Below are positions 44,125 to 54,126 of a DNA stretch of 64,000 nucleotides, piece by piece; position 1 is the stretch's first letter, and each line of letters begins with the position of its first letter. This DNA comes from Macrococcoides caseolyticum (GTDB lineage: Bacteria; Bacillota; Bacilli; Staphylococcales; Staphylococcaceae): assembly GCF_021366795.1 (NCBI RefSeq), contig NZ_JAHCPS010000001.1, positions 62,001 to 126,000 of the forward strand. Direction: 5' to 3'. A program made the position numbers and the translations under genes. Under the pieces are notes generated by a model. It was given only the letters and a program-made list of their open reading frames with translations, made no database searches and was not told where the DNA came from.

Positions 44125-44720
44125 TGGTTCGCCTCAGATCGCGTGATGTTTTTCTCAAGCCATTTACCAATCAGCCATAATACAAATAATACTATAGCAA
44201 CAATTATACTCTTTTTCGGTTCTCTAACAAAGGAATATATATCGTTTCCTATAAAACTAAGCATAAATAACATCACTGCTTTCCCGCATAATACAGCAAA
44301 TAAATAATGATGCACACGCACAGCACTTAAACCCGCCACCACATTGATAACACTTGAAGGTGTAAATGGAAAACATAACAGTATAAATAACGGTACGACG
44401 CCTTTCTCATCAACACGTCGAATAAATTTAAGCGTATGTGGATGACGATTAAGATGGGATAAAAACCGGTGTTGTCCATACTTTCTAACCAGTAAAAATA
44501 CAACATAACCGCCACTTACTGCGCCTATCCAGGTGATTAAAAACCCTAACAATAATCCATACGTATTCACATTCACCACCGCAAACACAGCAATCGGAAG
44601 GATTGGCAGGAATGCTTCAATAAAAGGTAATAAAAAGGCAATCACTATGCCTAACGACTCAAATGTTTCAAAATAGTGTTGTATCGCTTCTTCACTAAAA
44701 TAATGCATCACTGTATCCAT
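44121..44720 (-). CDS. TVP38/TMEM64 (DedA-like) family membrane protein
   Basis: Polytopic membrane protein of 199 residues. Helices include LGIVIAFLLPFIEAFLPILP, NTYGLLLGFLITWIGAVSGG, YLFAVLCGKAVMLFMLSFIG and SIIVAIVLFVLWLIGKWL. The VTT-domain core is FIEAFLPILPIAVFAVVN and the re-entrant PFTPSSVINVVAGLSAV. Members of this superfamily act in lipid scrambling or carrier-lipid transport; undecaprenyl-phosphate flipping was shown for some DedA proteins. The same gene lies between pgi and spsA in staphylococci. It is translationally coupled to spsA. Confidence 0.88.
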   Translation of the reverse strand: MDTVMHYFSEEAIQHYFETFESLGIVIAFLLPFIEAFLPILPIAVFAVVNVNTYGLLLGFLITWIGAVSGGYVVFLLVRKYGQHRFLSHLNRHPHTLKFIRRVDEKGVVPLFILLCFPFTPSSVINVVAGLSAVRVHHYLFAVLCGKAVMLFMLSFIGNDIYSFVREPKKSIIVAIVLFVLWLIGKWLEKNITRSEANQ

Positions 44721-44769
44721 ATGACCACCTACTTTACTATTATTTTAGCGAAAATAAAGATGAAGCGCA

Positions 44770-44798
44770 TTAAAAAAGCCGGGACATATATCCCGACA
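44770..44798 (-). terminator. Terminator of pgi
   Basis: Minus strand CGGGA/TCCCG core stem extended by flanking pairs, followed by GC and T6. Confidence 0.8.
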
Positions 44799-44811
44799 TA
44801 TTGCTCAATAA

Positions 44812-46158
44812 TTATTGGTTTAATCTAGCTTCAAGTTCAGCTTTCTTATCTTCATAACCTGGTTTACCAAGTAGTGCAAACATATTTTGTTTGTATGCCT
44901 CTACACCTGGCTGGTTAAATGGATTTACCCCTAATAAGTAACCACTCATTGCAACACTTAATTCAAAGAAGTATACCATGTAGCCGAATGTAAACGCATC
45001 AAGTGTTGGCACTTCTACTACTAAGTTCGGTACACCACCGTCACTATGCGCTAAAATCGTACCTTGGAATGCTTTCGTATTTACAAAATCTAATGTTTTA
45101 CCTGCTAAGAAGTTTAATCCGTCTAAATCATTTTCATCTGCCTCAATGGTAATATCCGCACGAGGGTTTGTTACTTTAACTACAGTTTCAAAAATATCAC
45201 GACGACCTTCCTGTACATATTGTCCTAATGAGTGTAAGTCTGTAGAGAAGTTTGCACTTGATGGGTAAATACCTTTGAAATCTTTCCCTTCAGATTCACC
45301 AAATAATTGTTTCCACCATTCATTGAAATATTGCAGGCTAGGCTCGTAGTTAATCAGCATTTCAATTGTATAACCTTTGTTATAAAGGACATTACGAATA
45401 ACTGCATATTGATATGCGATATTTTCTTTTAAGTCGTCTGAACTTAACTCTGTACGTGCTAAATCAGCACCTTGCATCATCGCTTCAATATCATGACCAC
45501 TTGCTGCGATTGGTAATAAACCTACAGCTGTAAGTACTGAGAATCGACCTCCCACATCATCAGGTACTACGAATGTTTCATATCCTTCTGTTGTCGCTAA
45601 TGATTTTAAGGCACCTTTCGCTTTATCTGTTGTCGCGTAAATTCTTTCTTTAGCGCCTTCTTTACCATATTTATCTTCTAATAACTTTTTGAACACACGG
45701 AACGCAACAGCTGGCTCAGTTGTTGTGCCTGATTTCGAAATCACGTTCACTGAGAAATCTTTATCTTTTACGTATTCAATTAAGTCACTTAAATAAGATG
45801 ATGATAACTGATGACCTGCAAAGATAATTTGTGGTTTACCTTCTACTTTATTTAAATGATCAAAATGTTTGTTTAACATTTCAATTGCCGCTCTTGCCCC
45901 TAGATAAGAACCTCCAATTCCAATGACGACTAAAACTTCACTGTGTGACTGAATCTTTTTAGCCGCTTGCTGTATGCGTGCAAATTCTTCTTTATCATAC
46001 GCTTGTGGTAAGTTGACCCAACCTAAAAAGTCACTCCCCGCACCAGTACCCTGATGGATTGTATTGTGCACGTTTGAAACAATGGATTGCATTTGTTCTA
46101 ATTCATGATCGCCAAAAAATGATGATGCTGTGCTGTAATCAAATTTAATGTGTGACAT
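44812..46158 (-). CDS. pgi: Glucose-6-phosphate isomerase
   Basis: Glycolytic enzyme interconverting glucose 6-phosphate and fructose 6-phosphate; 448 residues, the Gram-positive short form. Signatures are [58 protein letters not shown] and the catalytic Glu region [20 protein letters not shown] precedes the ATG. It has its own promoter and terminator, so it is monocistronic. It is divergent from argGH. Confidence 0.97.
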   Translation of the reverse strand: MSHIKFDYSTASSFFGDHELEQMQSIVSNVHNTIHQGTGAGSDFLGWVNLPQAYDKEEFARIQQAAKKIQSHSEVLVVIGIGGSYLGARAAIEMLNKHFDHLNKVEGKPQIIFAGHQLSSSYLSDLIEYVKDKDFSVNVISKSGTTTEPAVAFRVFKKLLEDKYGKEGAKERIYATTDKAKGALKSLATTEGYETFVVPDDVGGRFSVLTAVGLLPIAASGHDIEAMMQGADLARTELSSDDLKENIAYQYAVIRNVLYNKGYTIEMLINYEPSLQYFNEWWKQLFGESEGKDFKGIYPSSANFSTDLHSLGQYVQEGRRDIFETVVKVTNPRADITIEADENDLDGLNFLAGKTLDFVNTKAFQGTILAHSDGGVPNLVVEVPTLDAFTFGYMVYFFELSVAMSGYLLGVNPFNQPGVEAYKQNMFALLGKPGYEDKKAELEARLNQ

Positions 46159-46190
46159 TAGAATTTCCTCCTGTTATTAATTTCACATTA

Positions 46191-46219
46191 ATTGTACTCT
46201 ATACATTCTTACAACTCAA
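46191..46219 (-). promoter_or_regulatory. Promoter of pgi
   Basis: Minus strand TTGAGT (46214-46219), 17-base spacer, TACAAT (46191-46196). Confidence 0.65.
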
Positions 46220-46345
46220 TCGAATCGGATTTTGTAAGCGGATACATATTTATAAATTTAAATTTTTTATGACATTTATTTAGCGTTCATTTATCAAGCT
46301 GGTGATACTTTTCTGTACATCATCACAAAGCACTAATCAATATTT

Positions 46346-46399
46346 ATTCATTATTTTGAATATTTTTTCCTTGCACCCACCTCAAATCTTTGTTATTCT
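46346..46399 (+). promoter_or_regulatory. Promoter of argGH with an upstream inverted repeat
   Basis: TTGCAC (46371-46376), 17-base spacer, TATTCT (46394-46399), 52 bases before argG. Directly upstream is the inverted repeat ATTCA-TTATTT-TGAAT (46346-46361). It is the reverse orientation of a classic ARG box (TGAAT...ATTCA), so arginine control through it is only a possibility. The rest of this 292-base gap is AT-rich without a gene. Confidence 0.55.
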
Positions 46400-46450
46400 A
46401 TTTTGTATATTAATTCATAATAACAAATAAATATTAAAGGTGGTTAAGTC

Positions 46451-47656
46451 ATGGAGAAAGAAAAAGTTGTCCTTGCCTATTCAGGTGGACTCGATACAAG
46501 TGTTGCAATTCAATGGTTAATCGAGAAAGGGTATGATGTGATTGCATGTTGTCTGGATGTTGGTGAAGGTAAAGACTTACAACATGTTAAAGATAAAGCA
46601 CTAACTGTAGGTGCTATTGAATCTATTATGCTTGATAAAATAGCAGTCTATGCTAAGGAGTATTTAAGTTATGCGATAAAAGGAAATACATTATATGAAT
46701 CTACTTATCCATTAATCTCAGCATTAAGCCGTCCTCTTATCGCAAAAGAATTAGTTGCAGTTGCCCATCAATATCAGGCAAAGTATATTGCACATGGTTG
46801 TACGGGTAAAGGGAATGACCAAGTACGCTTTGAAGTTGCGATACATAGCTTAGATCCTACAATTAAAACATTAGCACCCGTACGAGACTGGGGATTTAGT
46901 CGTGAGGAAGAAATTGAATATGCCAAAGCACATAACATCCCTATTCCTATTCATCTGGATTCACCCTACTCAATTGATCAGAATTTATGGGGCAGAAGTA
47001 ATGAATGTGGTATTTTAGAGAATCCGTATATAGAACCGCCAAAAGATGCGTATGAATTAACGAAGTCTCCTGAAGAAGCGGCAGATACACCACTCTATTT
47101 AGAGATTACGTTTAAGGAAGGACTACCGGTTGCGATAGATGGTCAATCATTACCGCTTCATAAATTGATTCAACAATTAAATCAATTAGGTGGACAGCAC
47201 GGTGTTGGGCGTATTGATCACGTAGAGAATAGACTCGTCGGTATTAAATCACGTGAAGTCTATGAAGCGCCAGGTGCGATGATTATAATTGCGGCACATC
47301 AAGCGTTAGAAACGATTACATTAACTAAAGATGTTCAACATTTTAAACCTTACATCGAACAACAATTTGCGAATCTTATCTATAACGGCTTGTATTTCTC
47401 ACCGCTTGCTTCGCACATTAGAAATATGCTCAATGACATGCAGCAATATGTGAACGGAAAAGTAAAAGTAAAACTGTATAAAGGGAATATTACAGTTGTT
47501 GGACGTACAAGTGAAAATTCATTATACAATGAAAAACTTGCAACTTATACGAAAGAAGATGCGTTTAATCAACAAGCGAGTGTTGGATTTATTGAGATTT
47601 ATGAATTACCGACAAAACTTGCAACTGAGGTTTATAGAGGTGATTTGAATGAATGA
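46451..47656 (+). CDS. argG: Argininosuccinate synthase
   Basis: Joins citrulline and aspartate with ATP to form argininosuccinate; 401 residues. The PP-loop is [16 protein letters not shown] at the N-terminus; [15 protein letters not shown] and [13 protein letters not shown] are further signatures. AAAGGTGG precedes the ATG. It overlaps argH by 8 bases. In staphylococci the pathway runs mainly from proline through ornithine, which fits rocD and rocA being a few kilobases away. Confidence 0.97.
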   Translation: MEKEKVVLAYSGGLDTSVAIQWLIEKGYDVIACCLDVGEGKDLQHVKDKALTVGAIESIMLDKIAVYAKEYLSYAIKGNTLYESTYPLISALSRPLIAKELVAVAHQYQAKYIAHGCTGKGNDQVRFEVAIHSLDPTIKTLAPVRDWGFSREEEIEYAKAHNIPIPIHLDSPYSIDQNLWGRSNECGILENPYIEPPKDAYELTKSPEEAADTPLYLEITFKEGLPVAIDGQSLPLHKLIQQLNQLGGQHGVGRIDHVENRLVGIKSREVYEAPGAMIIIAAHQALETITLTKDVQHFKPYIEQQFANLIYNGLYFSPLASHIRNMLNDMQQYVNGKVKVKLYKGNITVVGRTSENSLYNEKLATYTKEDAFNQQASVGFIEIYELPTKLATEVYRGDLNE

Positions 47657-49025
47657 TGCATTATGGGGCGGTCGATTTGAATCATCAATGGATAAACTTG
47701 TAGAAAAGTTTAACCAATCGATTGATGTTGACCAAGCGTTATTTTATGAAGATATAGAGGGCAGTATTGCACATGTGACGATGTTAGGTGATTGCGACAT
47801 TATTACACAAGTTGAAGCACAGCAAATTAAAGATGGATTAAATGAATTAGTTAACGATTATGAAAACAAATCCCTTACATTTTCATCTCAATATGAAGAT
47901 ATTCATTTAAATATTGAACACCTACTTACTGAACGCATAGGCGCCGTTGCTGGAAAGCTGCATACAGGACGATCGCGAAATGATCAAGTCGCAACAGATA
48001 TGCATTTATATACTAATAAAAAAGTAAAGTTGATCATTGAAGGCATCAACAAATTACAGAGAAGTATTATACAATGCGCAGAGCAAAATATCGATGTCAT
48101 TATTCCTGGATATACACATTTACAAAGGGCTCAACCGATATTGTTTGCGCATCATATGATGGCGTATTTCTGGATGCTTGAGCGTGATAAAGAAAGGCTG
48201 ACTGAAAGTTTATCACGTATTAATGTATCACCACTCGGGTCTGGTGCACTGGCAGGTACTACATATCCAATTAATCAACAACAAACCAAAGATTTACTCC
48301 ATTTCGATTCTGTCTATCCAAACAGTATTGATGCTGTGAGTGACAGAGATTATATCCTTGAAACGATGAATAATATAAATCTCGTGATGATGCATCTATC
48401 AAGATTTTCAGAAGAAATCATTCTATGGTGTTCGCATGAATTCAACTATATTACTTTAAGTGATGCCTATTCAACGGGTTCCTCGATTATGCCACAAAAG
48501 AAAAATCCAGATATGGCTGAACTCGTGCGTGGTAAATCAGGCACTGTAGCAGGTAACTATATCGGCATGTTAATGACGCTTAAAGCATTACCGTTAGCTT
48601 ATAACAAAGATTTACAAGAAGATAAACAAGCATTCTTTCATTCGATTGAGACGTGTATCGACAGTTTGACGATATTTAGCGGCATGATAAACACAATGAC
48701 AATTAATAAAGAACATATTGCGCAAACGCTTGAAGAAGATTTCTCAAATGCAACAGAACTTGCAGATTATTTCGTTCATTTTGGCATACCATTTAGAGAA
48801 GCACATGCGATTACAGGTAAGCTTGTTTCAGAGTGTATCAAAAAGAATATCTTTTTAAAAGATGTACCACTAGAGCACTATCAAACAATCCATCCAGAAA
48901 TTGATGAGGCGATTTATACAATACTGCAACCAAAATCAGCTGTTGAAAGAAGAACAAATGAAAATGGTACAAGTACGCAATCCGTCTTAGCACAAATAAA
49001 AACAGGCAAGTCTAAATTAAATTAG
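47649..49025 (+). CDS. argH: Argininosuccinate lyase
   Basis: Splits argininosuccinate into arginine and fumarate; 458 residues, fumarase/aspartase superfamily. Signatures: [45 protein letters not shown]-type [11 protein letters not shown] and the mobile catalytic loop [20 protein letters not shown]. The start lies within argG and shares the GAGGTGA ribosome site inside it. A terminator stem includes its last codons. Confidence 0.97.
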   Translation: MNDALWGGRFESSMDKLVEKFNQSIDVDQALFYEDIEGSIAHVTMLGDCDIITQVEAQQIKDGLNELVNDYENKSLTFSSQYEDIHLNIEHLLTERIGAVAGKLHTGRSRNDQVATDMHLYTNKKVKLIIEGINKLQRSIIQCAEQNIDVIIPGYTHLQRAQPILFAHHMMAYFWMLERDKERLTESLSRINVSPLGSGALAGTTYPINQQQTKDLLHFDSVYPNSIDAVSDRDYILETMNNINLVMMHLSRFSEEIILWCSHEFNYITLSDAYSTGSSIMPQKKNPDMAELVRGKSGTVAGNYIGMLMTLKALPLAYNKDLQEDKQAFFHSIETCIDSLTIFSGMINTMTINKEHIAQTLEEDFSNATELADYFVHFGIPFREAHAITGKLVSECIKKNIFLKDVPLEHYQTIHPEIDEAIYTILQPKSAVERRTNENGTSTQSVLAQIKTGKSKLN

Positions 49026-49048
49026 ACTTGCCTTAATATTATTTTTTA
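49005..49048 (+). terminator. Terminator of argGH
   Basis: Arms GGCAAGTCTA/TAGACTTGCC span the argH stop codon and are followed by a T-rich tract. Confidence 0.8.
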
Positions 49049-49911
49049 TTTGAAATACGTTCATATATATCTGGATAATTTGTAAAAACACCATCAACAC
49101 CATAGTCATTTAGACGTCTCATATCTTCTTCTTTATTCACAGTATATGGATGAATTTCAAAACCAATATCTTTTAATAATGATGTGTTTTCTTTCGTTAA
49201 ATCCTGAAAACTTGGTCCAAAGCCATCTGCATACGTTTTAATTTGACGTAATGTTGCTTCCGTAGCAGTATTCATAAAGCCTTTACTTGTAAGTTGTACT
49301 AATGGGACATCAGGATTTAATTGATGCATCTTTAATAAACTTTCGCCTGAGAATGATTGTACTAATACATGTCCTTGTTTCAAACGACCTTTCTTAAGTA
49401 ATCCATGTTTATCCAACACTTCTAATAATGCTTTTTCCATACCAGGATATACTTCTGGTGATTTCGTCTCAATATAGTAATTAGCATTTTTACCGTATCT
49501 ACTAATCACCTCATCTAAAGTTGGTACTTGAGCGCCAACATACTCCGACTTTGCAAATTCAGGATATTTTTCGTTAAACCAAGAACCTGCATCAAGTTGT
49601 TTAATCTCTGCTAAAGTGTGGTCTTTTACTAAACCAGTACCATTAGTTGTACGATCTAACGTTTCATCATGTAATGCAATAAGTTGACCATCTTTCGTCA
49701 TTTGTAAATCCACTTCAATATAATCTGCACCAATTTCATAATGCCCCTTGTCATATGCAAAGAATGTGTGTTCAGGTGCATAACCACTTGCACCACGATG
49801 TGCAACGTTAATAAATGCTTCGTGCTTTAAAGTTTTTGCATCTACTGAAAGTGGTGTAGAGAGAGTAAGACCTAATAAAGTAGCAAGGATAATGCGATTT
49901 GTTTTTCTCAT
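49039..49911 (-). CDS. glpQ: Secreted glycerophosphodiester phosphodiesterase
   Basis: Hydrolyses deacylated phospholipids to glycerol 3-phosphate and an alcohol outside the cell; 290 residues. A signal peptide (IILATLLGLTLSTPLSVDA, cleavage after DAK/VDA) precedes the GDPD barrel. The barrel has VAHRGASGYAPEHTFFAYD, DYIEVDLQMTKDGQLIALHD with the catalytic Glu, Asp and His, and DGVFTNYPD at the end. GGAGG precedes the ATG. It is convergent with argH. A perfect 12-base palindrome lies about 100 bases upstream. Confidence 0.95.
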   Translation of the reverse strand: MRKTNRIILATLLGLTLSTPLSVDAKTLKHEAFINVAHRGASGYAPEHTFFAYDKGHYEIGADYIEVDLQMTKDGQLIALHDETLDRTTNGTGLVKDHTLAEIKQLDAGSWFNEKYPEFAKSEYVGAQVPTLDEVISRYGKNANYYIETKSPEVYPGMEKALLEVLDKHGLLKKGRLKQGHVLVQSFSGESLLKMHQLNPDVPLVQLTSKGFMNTATEATLRQIKTYADGFGPSFQDLTKENTSLLKDIGFEIHPYTVNKEEDMRRLNDYGVDGVFTNYPDIYERISNKK

Positions 49912-50014
49912 TATATAGCCTCCACAAATTTATTTAGTGTTACAAATAAATTTTAATAGAAGTTAATCCATAAATGTGAATTAAGAAAAAAACTTTAGAA
50001 TATTTACATGAGCA

Positions 50015-50026
50015 TTACAATTGTAA
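50015..50026 (-). promoter_or_regulatory. Palindrome TTACAATTGTAA upstream of glpQ
   Basis: Perfect 12-base palindrome 104 bases upstream of the glpQ start. It may be an operator; I cannot match it to a known regulator. Confidence 0.35.
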
Positions 50027-50051
50027 AGTTCAAATTTTTGTTTAATACAAT

Positions 50052-50084
50052 AAAAAAGGAAAGCCTATTAAATATAGACTTTCC
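50052..50084 (-). terminator. Terminator of the iron alcohol dehydrogenase gene
   Basis: Arms GGAAAGCCTAT/ATAGACTTTCC (one mismatch) and T6 on the minus strand. Confidence 0.85.
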
Positions 50085-50091
50085 AGATTAA

Positions 50092-51252
50092 TTATAACGC
50101 AGCTTTATAAATTGCCATGATATCTTCTTTTTCTAATTTATAGAAGTTACCAAATGGCCCGTAAATTAACGTCTTATCTGCAAATACTTCTAAGTCTTCT
50201 TCTTTCACACCCACTTCAGATAATTTCGTTGGGGCACCAAGAGAACTCCAGAAGTCAGATATTGCATCAATCGCATCGTTGATTTTATCCTCTTCAGAAG
50301 TATTATCGTCGATACCGAATACATCTTCAGCAAATTTCACAAATCGTTCAGGCTTTTTCTTACTTACATAGCGCATCCATTCTGGGAAGATAATCGCAAG
50401 GCCTACACCGTGTGGAATATCATACACAGCACTTACAGCATGTTCTAAATTGTGAGTCGCCCAGTCACCAGCATAACCTAAACGCAGGTAACCATTTAAT
50501 GCAACAGTAGCACCAAGCATTGTTGTCTCACGTGCTTCGTAATTATCAGGGTGTTCCATCGCAACTGGTCCAGCTTTCATAATGGCTTTCATTACACCAC
50601 TGATCATCGCATCTCCAATTTCAGTATTTGCTGCTTCATTGAAATATTGTTCTAATAAGTGACTCATGCTATCGATAATGCCGTTAGCTGTTTGATTCTG
50701 AGGTAATGTGTATAATAATTCTGGATTTAATAAGCTGAATTTAGGATAAACAAACGGTGAACCCCATCCTAATTTCTCATTTGTTTCCCAGTTCGTAATA
50801 ACACTGCCTGAGTTCATTTCTGAGCCTGTAGCCGAAATTGTAAGAATCGTTCCAAATGGAATCGCACTTTCAACTGTTGCTTTACGCGTAACAATATCCC
50901 ATGGGTCAACATCACTTGTAGATGCTGCGGCAATTAATTTTGTACCGTCAATAACTGAACCACCACCGACAGCTAAAATGAAATCAATATTATTTTCTTT
51001 TACTGCCTGTACACCTTTTTTTACAGTCGAAAGACGCGGATTCGGTTCAATGCCTGAGAGTTCGAAAACATTATAACCTTCTAATAGTTGAATCACACGG
51101 TCATATAAACCTGTTTTCTTAATACTGCCACCACCGTATGTTAAAAGAATATTTTTACCCTGAGTAAATTTCTTAATCATATCTGGTAATTGATCTGTAC
51201 TTGATTTACCAAAAACTAATGTCGTTGGATTTTGGAATGTAAAGTCATTCAT
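50092..51252 (-). CDS. Iron-containing alcohol dehydrogenase (YugJ/BdhA type)
   Basis: NAD(P)H-dependent alcohol/aldehyde oxidoreductase of 386 residues, group III. The Rossmann part has GGGSIKKTGLYDRVI and ILAVGGGSVIDGTKLIA. The metal ligands lie in NGIIDSMSHLLEQYF (Asp, His) and GDWATHNLEHAVSAVYDIPHGVGLA (His, His). It resembles the butanol dehydrogenase-like YugJ/YugK of Bacillus. It is a single gene with its own terminator. The 240 bases upstream hold three 41-bp-spaced palindromes. I do not remember it at this place in S. aureus, so it may be a lineage-specific addition. Confidence 0.9.
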   Translation of the reverse strand: MNDFTFQNPTTLVFGKSSTDQLPDMIKKFTQGKNILLTYGGGSIKKTGLYDRVIQLLEGYNVFELSGIEPNPRLSTVKKGVQAVKENNIDFILAVGGGSVIDGTKLIAAASTSDVDPWDIVTRKATVESAIPFGTILTISATGSEMNSGSVITNWETNEKLGWGSPFVYPKFSLLNPELLYTLPQNQTANGIIDSMSHLLEQYFNEAANTEIGDAMISGVMKAIMKAGPVAMEHPDNYEARETTMLGATVALNGYLRLGYAGDWATHNLEHAVSAVYDIPHGVGLAIIFPEWMRYVSKKKPERFVKFAEDVFGIDDNTSEEDKINDAIDAISDFWSSLGAPTKLSEVGVKEEDLEVFADKTLIYGPFGNFYKLEKEDIMAIYKAAL

Positions 51253-51323
51253 TTGTAAATGCTCCTCTCTGTTTGGTTATATTGTATAAGATATTTTTAA
51301 CTTTGGGTAATATTATGACTTAT

Positions 51324-51430
51324 GAAATTGGAGATTCTCTAATTTCGAATGATCGTTCGACTTTGAAATTGGGGATTCTCCAATTTCGAATAATCGCTTG
51401 CCTTTGAAATTGGGGATTCTCCAATTTCGA
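51324..51430. repeat. Three near-identical palindromes at 41-bp spacing
   Basis: Copies at 51324-51348, 51365-51389 and 51406-51430, exact period 41. The core of copies 2 and 3 is GAAATTGGGGATTCTCCAAT plus TTCGA; copy 1 has A for G at core position 9 and T for C at position 16. Arms GAAATTGG/CCAATTTC are palindromic. The differences in copy 1 keep or exchange pairs (G-T to A-T, G-C to G-T). Spacers differ in sequence but not length. They lie between the gudB terminator and the alcohol dehydrogenase promoter region. Confidence 0.9.
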
Positions 51431-51451
51431 CTACCTAATAACACAATCCAA

Positions 51452-51481
51452 CAAAAAAGACACACTCATCTCGAGTGTGTC
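51452..51481 (-). terminator. Terminator of gudB
   Basis: Arms GACACACTC/GAGTGTGTC around ATCTC, T6 on the minus strand. Confidence 0.9.
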
Positions 51482-51494
51482 TCTCTATTTTAAA

Positions 51495-52742
51495 TTATGC
51501 CCATCCACGGTAACGTGCTGCTTCTGCTGTACGTTTAATACCCACGATGTATGCTGCTAAACGCATATCTACCTTACGTGATTCAGCTAAAGTATACACA
51601 TTATCAAATGCTTTAACTAATTTCTCACGTAATTTTTCATTTACTTCTTCTTCAGTCCAGTAGTAACCTTGGTTATTTTGTACCCATTCGAAGTAAGATA
51701 CTGTCACACCACCGGCACTTGCTAATACGTCTGGAACGAGTAAGATACCACGTTCAGTTAAGATTTTAGTTGCTTCTGGCGTTGTCGGTCCATTGGCTGC
51801 TTCAACAACGATTTCAGCTTTAATATCATGTGCGTTATCTTTTGTGATTTGATTTGAGATAGCAGCTGGCACTAGGATATCACAATCTAATTCAAATAAT
51901 TCTTTGTTTGTAATTGTATCTTCAAATAGATTTGTTACAGTTCCGAAGCTATCACGACGGTCTAATAAATAATCGATATCTAATCCGTTTGGATCGTGAA
52001 GTGCACCGTGTGCATCAGAGATTCCAATAACTTTAGCACCCTTGTCATATAAGAATTTCGCTAAGAAACTACCAGCGTTACCGAAACCTTGGATAACAAC
52101 ACGAGATCCTTCAATTTGTTTGCCACGGCGTTTTGCAGCTTCTTCAATTGCTATAACAACACCAAGTGCAGTAGAACGGTCACGGCCTTGTGAGCCACCT
52201 AACACAATAGGTTTACCTGTAATAAATCCTGGAGAGTTGAAAGCATCCATCATACTGTACTCATCCATCATCCATGCCATGATTTGAGAGTTTGTAAATA
52301 CGTCTGGTGCTGGAATGTCCTTTGTAGGTCCTACGATTTGTGAGATTGCACGAACGTAACCACGTGATAAACGTTCTACTTCATGAATACTCATTTGACG
52401 TGGGTCACAAACGATTCCCCCTTTACCACCACCATAAGGTAGATCAACGATACCGCATTTTAAAGTCATCCACATTGATAATGCTTTAACTTCATCTTCA
52501 TCAACATCTGGGTGGAAACGTACGCCACCTTTTGTAGGTCCGACTGCATCGTTATGTTGTGCACGATAGCCAGTAAATACTTGAATAGAACCATCGTCCA
52601 TTTTAACAGGAATACGCACAGTTAATAAGCGTAATGGTTCTTTAACTAAATCGTACATAGCTTCATCGAATCCAAGTTTATCTAATGCTTCATGAATAAT
52701 ATTTTGTGTAGATGATACTAAACTTGTAGTGTTTTCTGACAT
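51495..52742 (-). CDS. gudB: NAD-specific glutamate dehydrogenase
   Basis: Oxidatively deaminates glutamate to 2-oxoglutarate; 415 residues, hexameric short form. Signatures: QHNDAVGPTKGGVRFHPDV with the substrate Lys, WMTLKCGIVDLPYGGGKGGI with the catalytic Lys, APDVFTNSQIMAWMMDEYS, and the NAD fold VVIQGFGNAGSFLAKFLYD. It lies downstream of rocD and rocA on the same strand; these enzymes feed it glutamate. A perfect cre sequence lies 80 bases upstream, pointing to CcpA repression in glucose. Confidence 0.96.
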   Translation of the reverse strand: MSENTTSLVSSTQNIIHEALDKLGFDEAMYDLVKEPLRLLTVRIPVKMDDGSIQVFTGYRAQHNDAVGPTKGGVRFHPDVDEDEVKALSMWMTLKCGIVDLPYGGGKGGIVCDPRQMSIHEVERLSRGYVRAISQIVGPTKDIPAPDVFTNSQIMAWMMDEYSMMDAFNSPGFITGKPIVLGGSQGRDRSTALGVVIAIEEAAKRRGKQIEGSRVVIQGFGNAGSFLAKFLYDKGAKVIGISDAHGALHDPNGLDIDYLLDRRDSFGTVTNLFEDTITNKELFELDCDILVPAAISNQITKDNAHDIKAEIVVEAANGPTTPEATKILTERGILLVPDVLASAGGVTVSYFEWVQNNQGYYWTEEEVNEKLREKLVKAFDNVYTLAESRKVDMRLAAYIVGIKRTAEAARYRGWA

Positions 52743-52821
52743 GTTTTTCGCCCTCTTTTTTCATTCTTAAGTACTTCAATCATTATTGTAACATATTTAA
52801 AAAGTTTTAAAAGTGCTTTTT

Positions 52822-52835
52822 TGAAAACGCTATCA
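52822..52835. promoter_or_regulatory. cre site (CcpA) between rocD and gudB
   Basis: TGAAAACGCTATCA matches all 14 positions of the cre consensus TGWAARCGYTWNCW. It sits 80 bases before the gudB start and just after the rocD stop. Confidence 0.8.
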
Positions 52836-52839
52836 TTAA

Positions 52840-54033
52840 TTATTTTTCAAATACTGACTTCACTTTCTCAATCGCCCAATCTAAATCTTCTTTAGAAATA
52901 ATTAATGGTGGTGCGAAACGGATAACAGTATCATGAGTTTCTTTACATAACAAGCCTAATTCTTTTAATTGTTCACAGTAAGGGCGAGCATTTTCAGTTA
53001 ACTCAACACCAATGAATAAGCCTTTACCACGTACTTCTTTAATGACTGGATTATCGATTTCTTTTAATTTTGCCTGGAAGTATTCACCTAACTCTAATGA
53101 ACGTTCAGCTAATTTTTCATCAACTAATACGTCTAATGCTGCCATAGATACTGCACATGCTAATGGATTTCCACCGAATGTTGAACCATGACTCCCTGCA
53201 TTAAATACCTCTAATACTTCTTTATCTGCTAATACACATGAAATTGGGAATACACCGCCACCTAATGCTTTACCTAAGATATACATATCAGGTACAACGT
53301 TATCCCAGTCCGTTGCAAATAATTTACCAGAACGTCCAAGACCTGCTTGAATTTCGTCAGCAATAAATAATACGTTATTTTCAGTACATAAGTCACGCAC
53401 TTCTTTTAAGAAACCATCATGTGGAATGTTAATACCTGCTTCCCCTTGTATTGGCTCTAATAATACCGCTGCTGTGTTCGGTGTAATCGCTGCTTTAATT
53501 TGCTCGATATCACCAAAGTCAACTAATTTAAAGCCACCTAATAACGGACCATAACCACGTTGATATTCTGCTTCACTTGATAATGATACGGCAGCCATTG
53601 TACGACCGTGGAAGTTACCATTCATTGCGATAATTTCAGCTTGATCTTTTGCGACACCTTTCACATCATATGCCCAACGACGTGCAGCTTTAATTGCAGT
53701 TTCAACCGCTTCAGCACCCGTATTCATTGGTAATACCATTTCTTTACCTGCAAGCTTACAAATCTTTTCATACCATGGGCCCAATTGATCACTATGGAAA
53801 GCACGTGATGTTAAAGTAACACGGTCAGCCTGATCTTTTAACGCTTGAATAATTTTTGGATGACGGTGACCTTGGTTAACTGCTGAATAAGCAGATAACA
53901 TATCCATGTATTTGTTACCTTCTGGGTCTTTTACCCAAACCCCTTCAGCTTCAGAAATAACGATTGGAAGTGGGTGATAGTTTGGTGCACCGTAATGATT
54001 TGTAATTTCAATAATATCTTGTGATTTAGTCAT
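52840..54033 (-). CDS. rocD: Ornithine aminotransferase
   Basis: PLP enzyme of 397 residues that exchanges the delta-amino group between ornithine and 2-oxoglutarate, giving glutamate semialdehyde. Signatures: [38 protein letters not shown] with the cofactor Asp, and [14 protein letters not shown] with the Schiff-base Lys. GGAG precedes the ATG. In staphylococci the enzyme can run in either direction, so it links proline catabolism to arginine synthesis by argGH. It sits between rocA and gudB on one strand. Confidence 0.96.
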   Translation of the reverse strand: MTKSQDIIEITNHYGAPNYHPLPIVISEAEGVWVKDPEGNKYMDMLSAYSAVNQGHRHPKIIQALKDQADRVTLTSRAFHSDQLGPWYEKICKLAGKEMVLPMNTGAEAVETAIKAARRWAYDVKGVAKDQAEIIAMNGNFHGRTMAAVSLSSEAEYQRGYGPLLGGFKLVDFGDIEQIKAAITPNTAAVLLEPIQGEAGINIPHDGFLKEVRDLCTENNVLFIADEIQAGLGRSGKLFATDWDNVVPDMYILGKALGGGVFPISCVLADKEVLEVFNAGSHGSTFGGNPLACAVSMAALDVLVDEKLAERSLELGEYFQAKLKEIDNPVIKEVRGKGLFIGVELTENARPYCEQLKELGLLCKETHDTVIRFAPPLIISKEDLDWAIEKVKSVFEK

Positions 54034-54053
54034 TATTATTCTCCTTTTTTATA

Positions 54054-54081
54054 AAAGCAGTAGTGCTTGCACTACTGCTTT
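54054..54081 (-). terminator. Hairpin between rocA and rocD
   Basis: Perfect arms AAAGCAGTAGTGC/GCACTACTGCTTT with a 2-base centre. The T-run is short (TTTTAT), so it may attenuate or protect mRNA ends rather than fully terminate. Confidence 0.65.
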
Positions 54082-54126
54082 ATTTAATTGAATATTTTAT
54101 TGTTTAAGAAAAATTTCAAAGTAATC

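Noticed and set aside
46233-46246. cre site upstream of pgi (TGTAAGCGGATACA)
   Set aside because: Mismatches at two key positions, and the site lies upstream of the -35 box; too weak to call.
46346-46361. ARG box before argG
   Set aside because: ATTCA-N6-TGAAT is the reverse arrangement of TGAAT...ATTCA; kept only as an uncharacterised inverted repeat.
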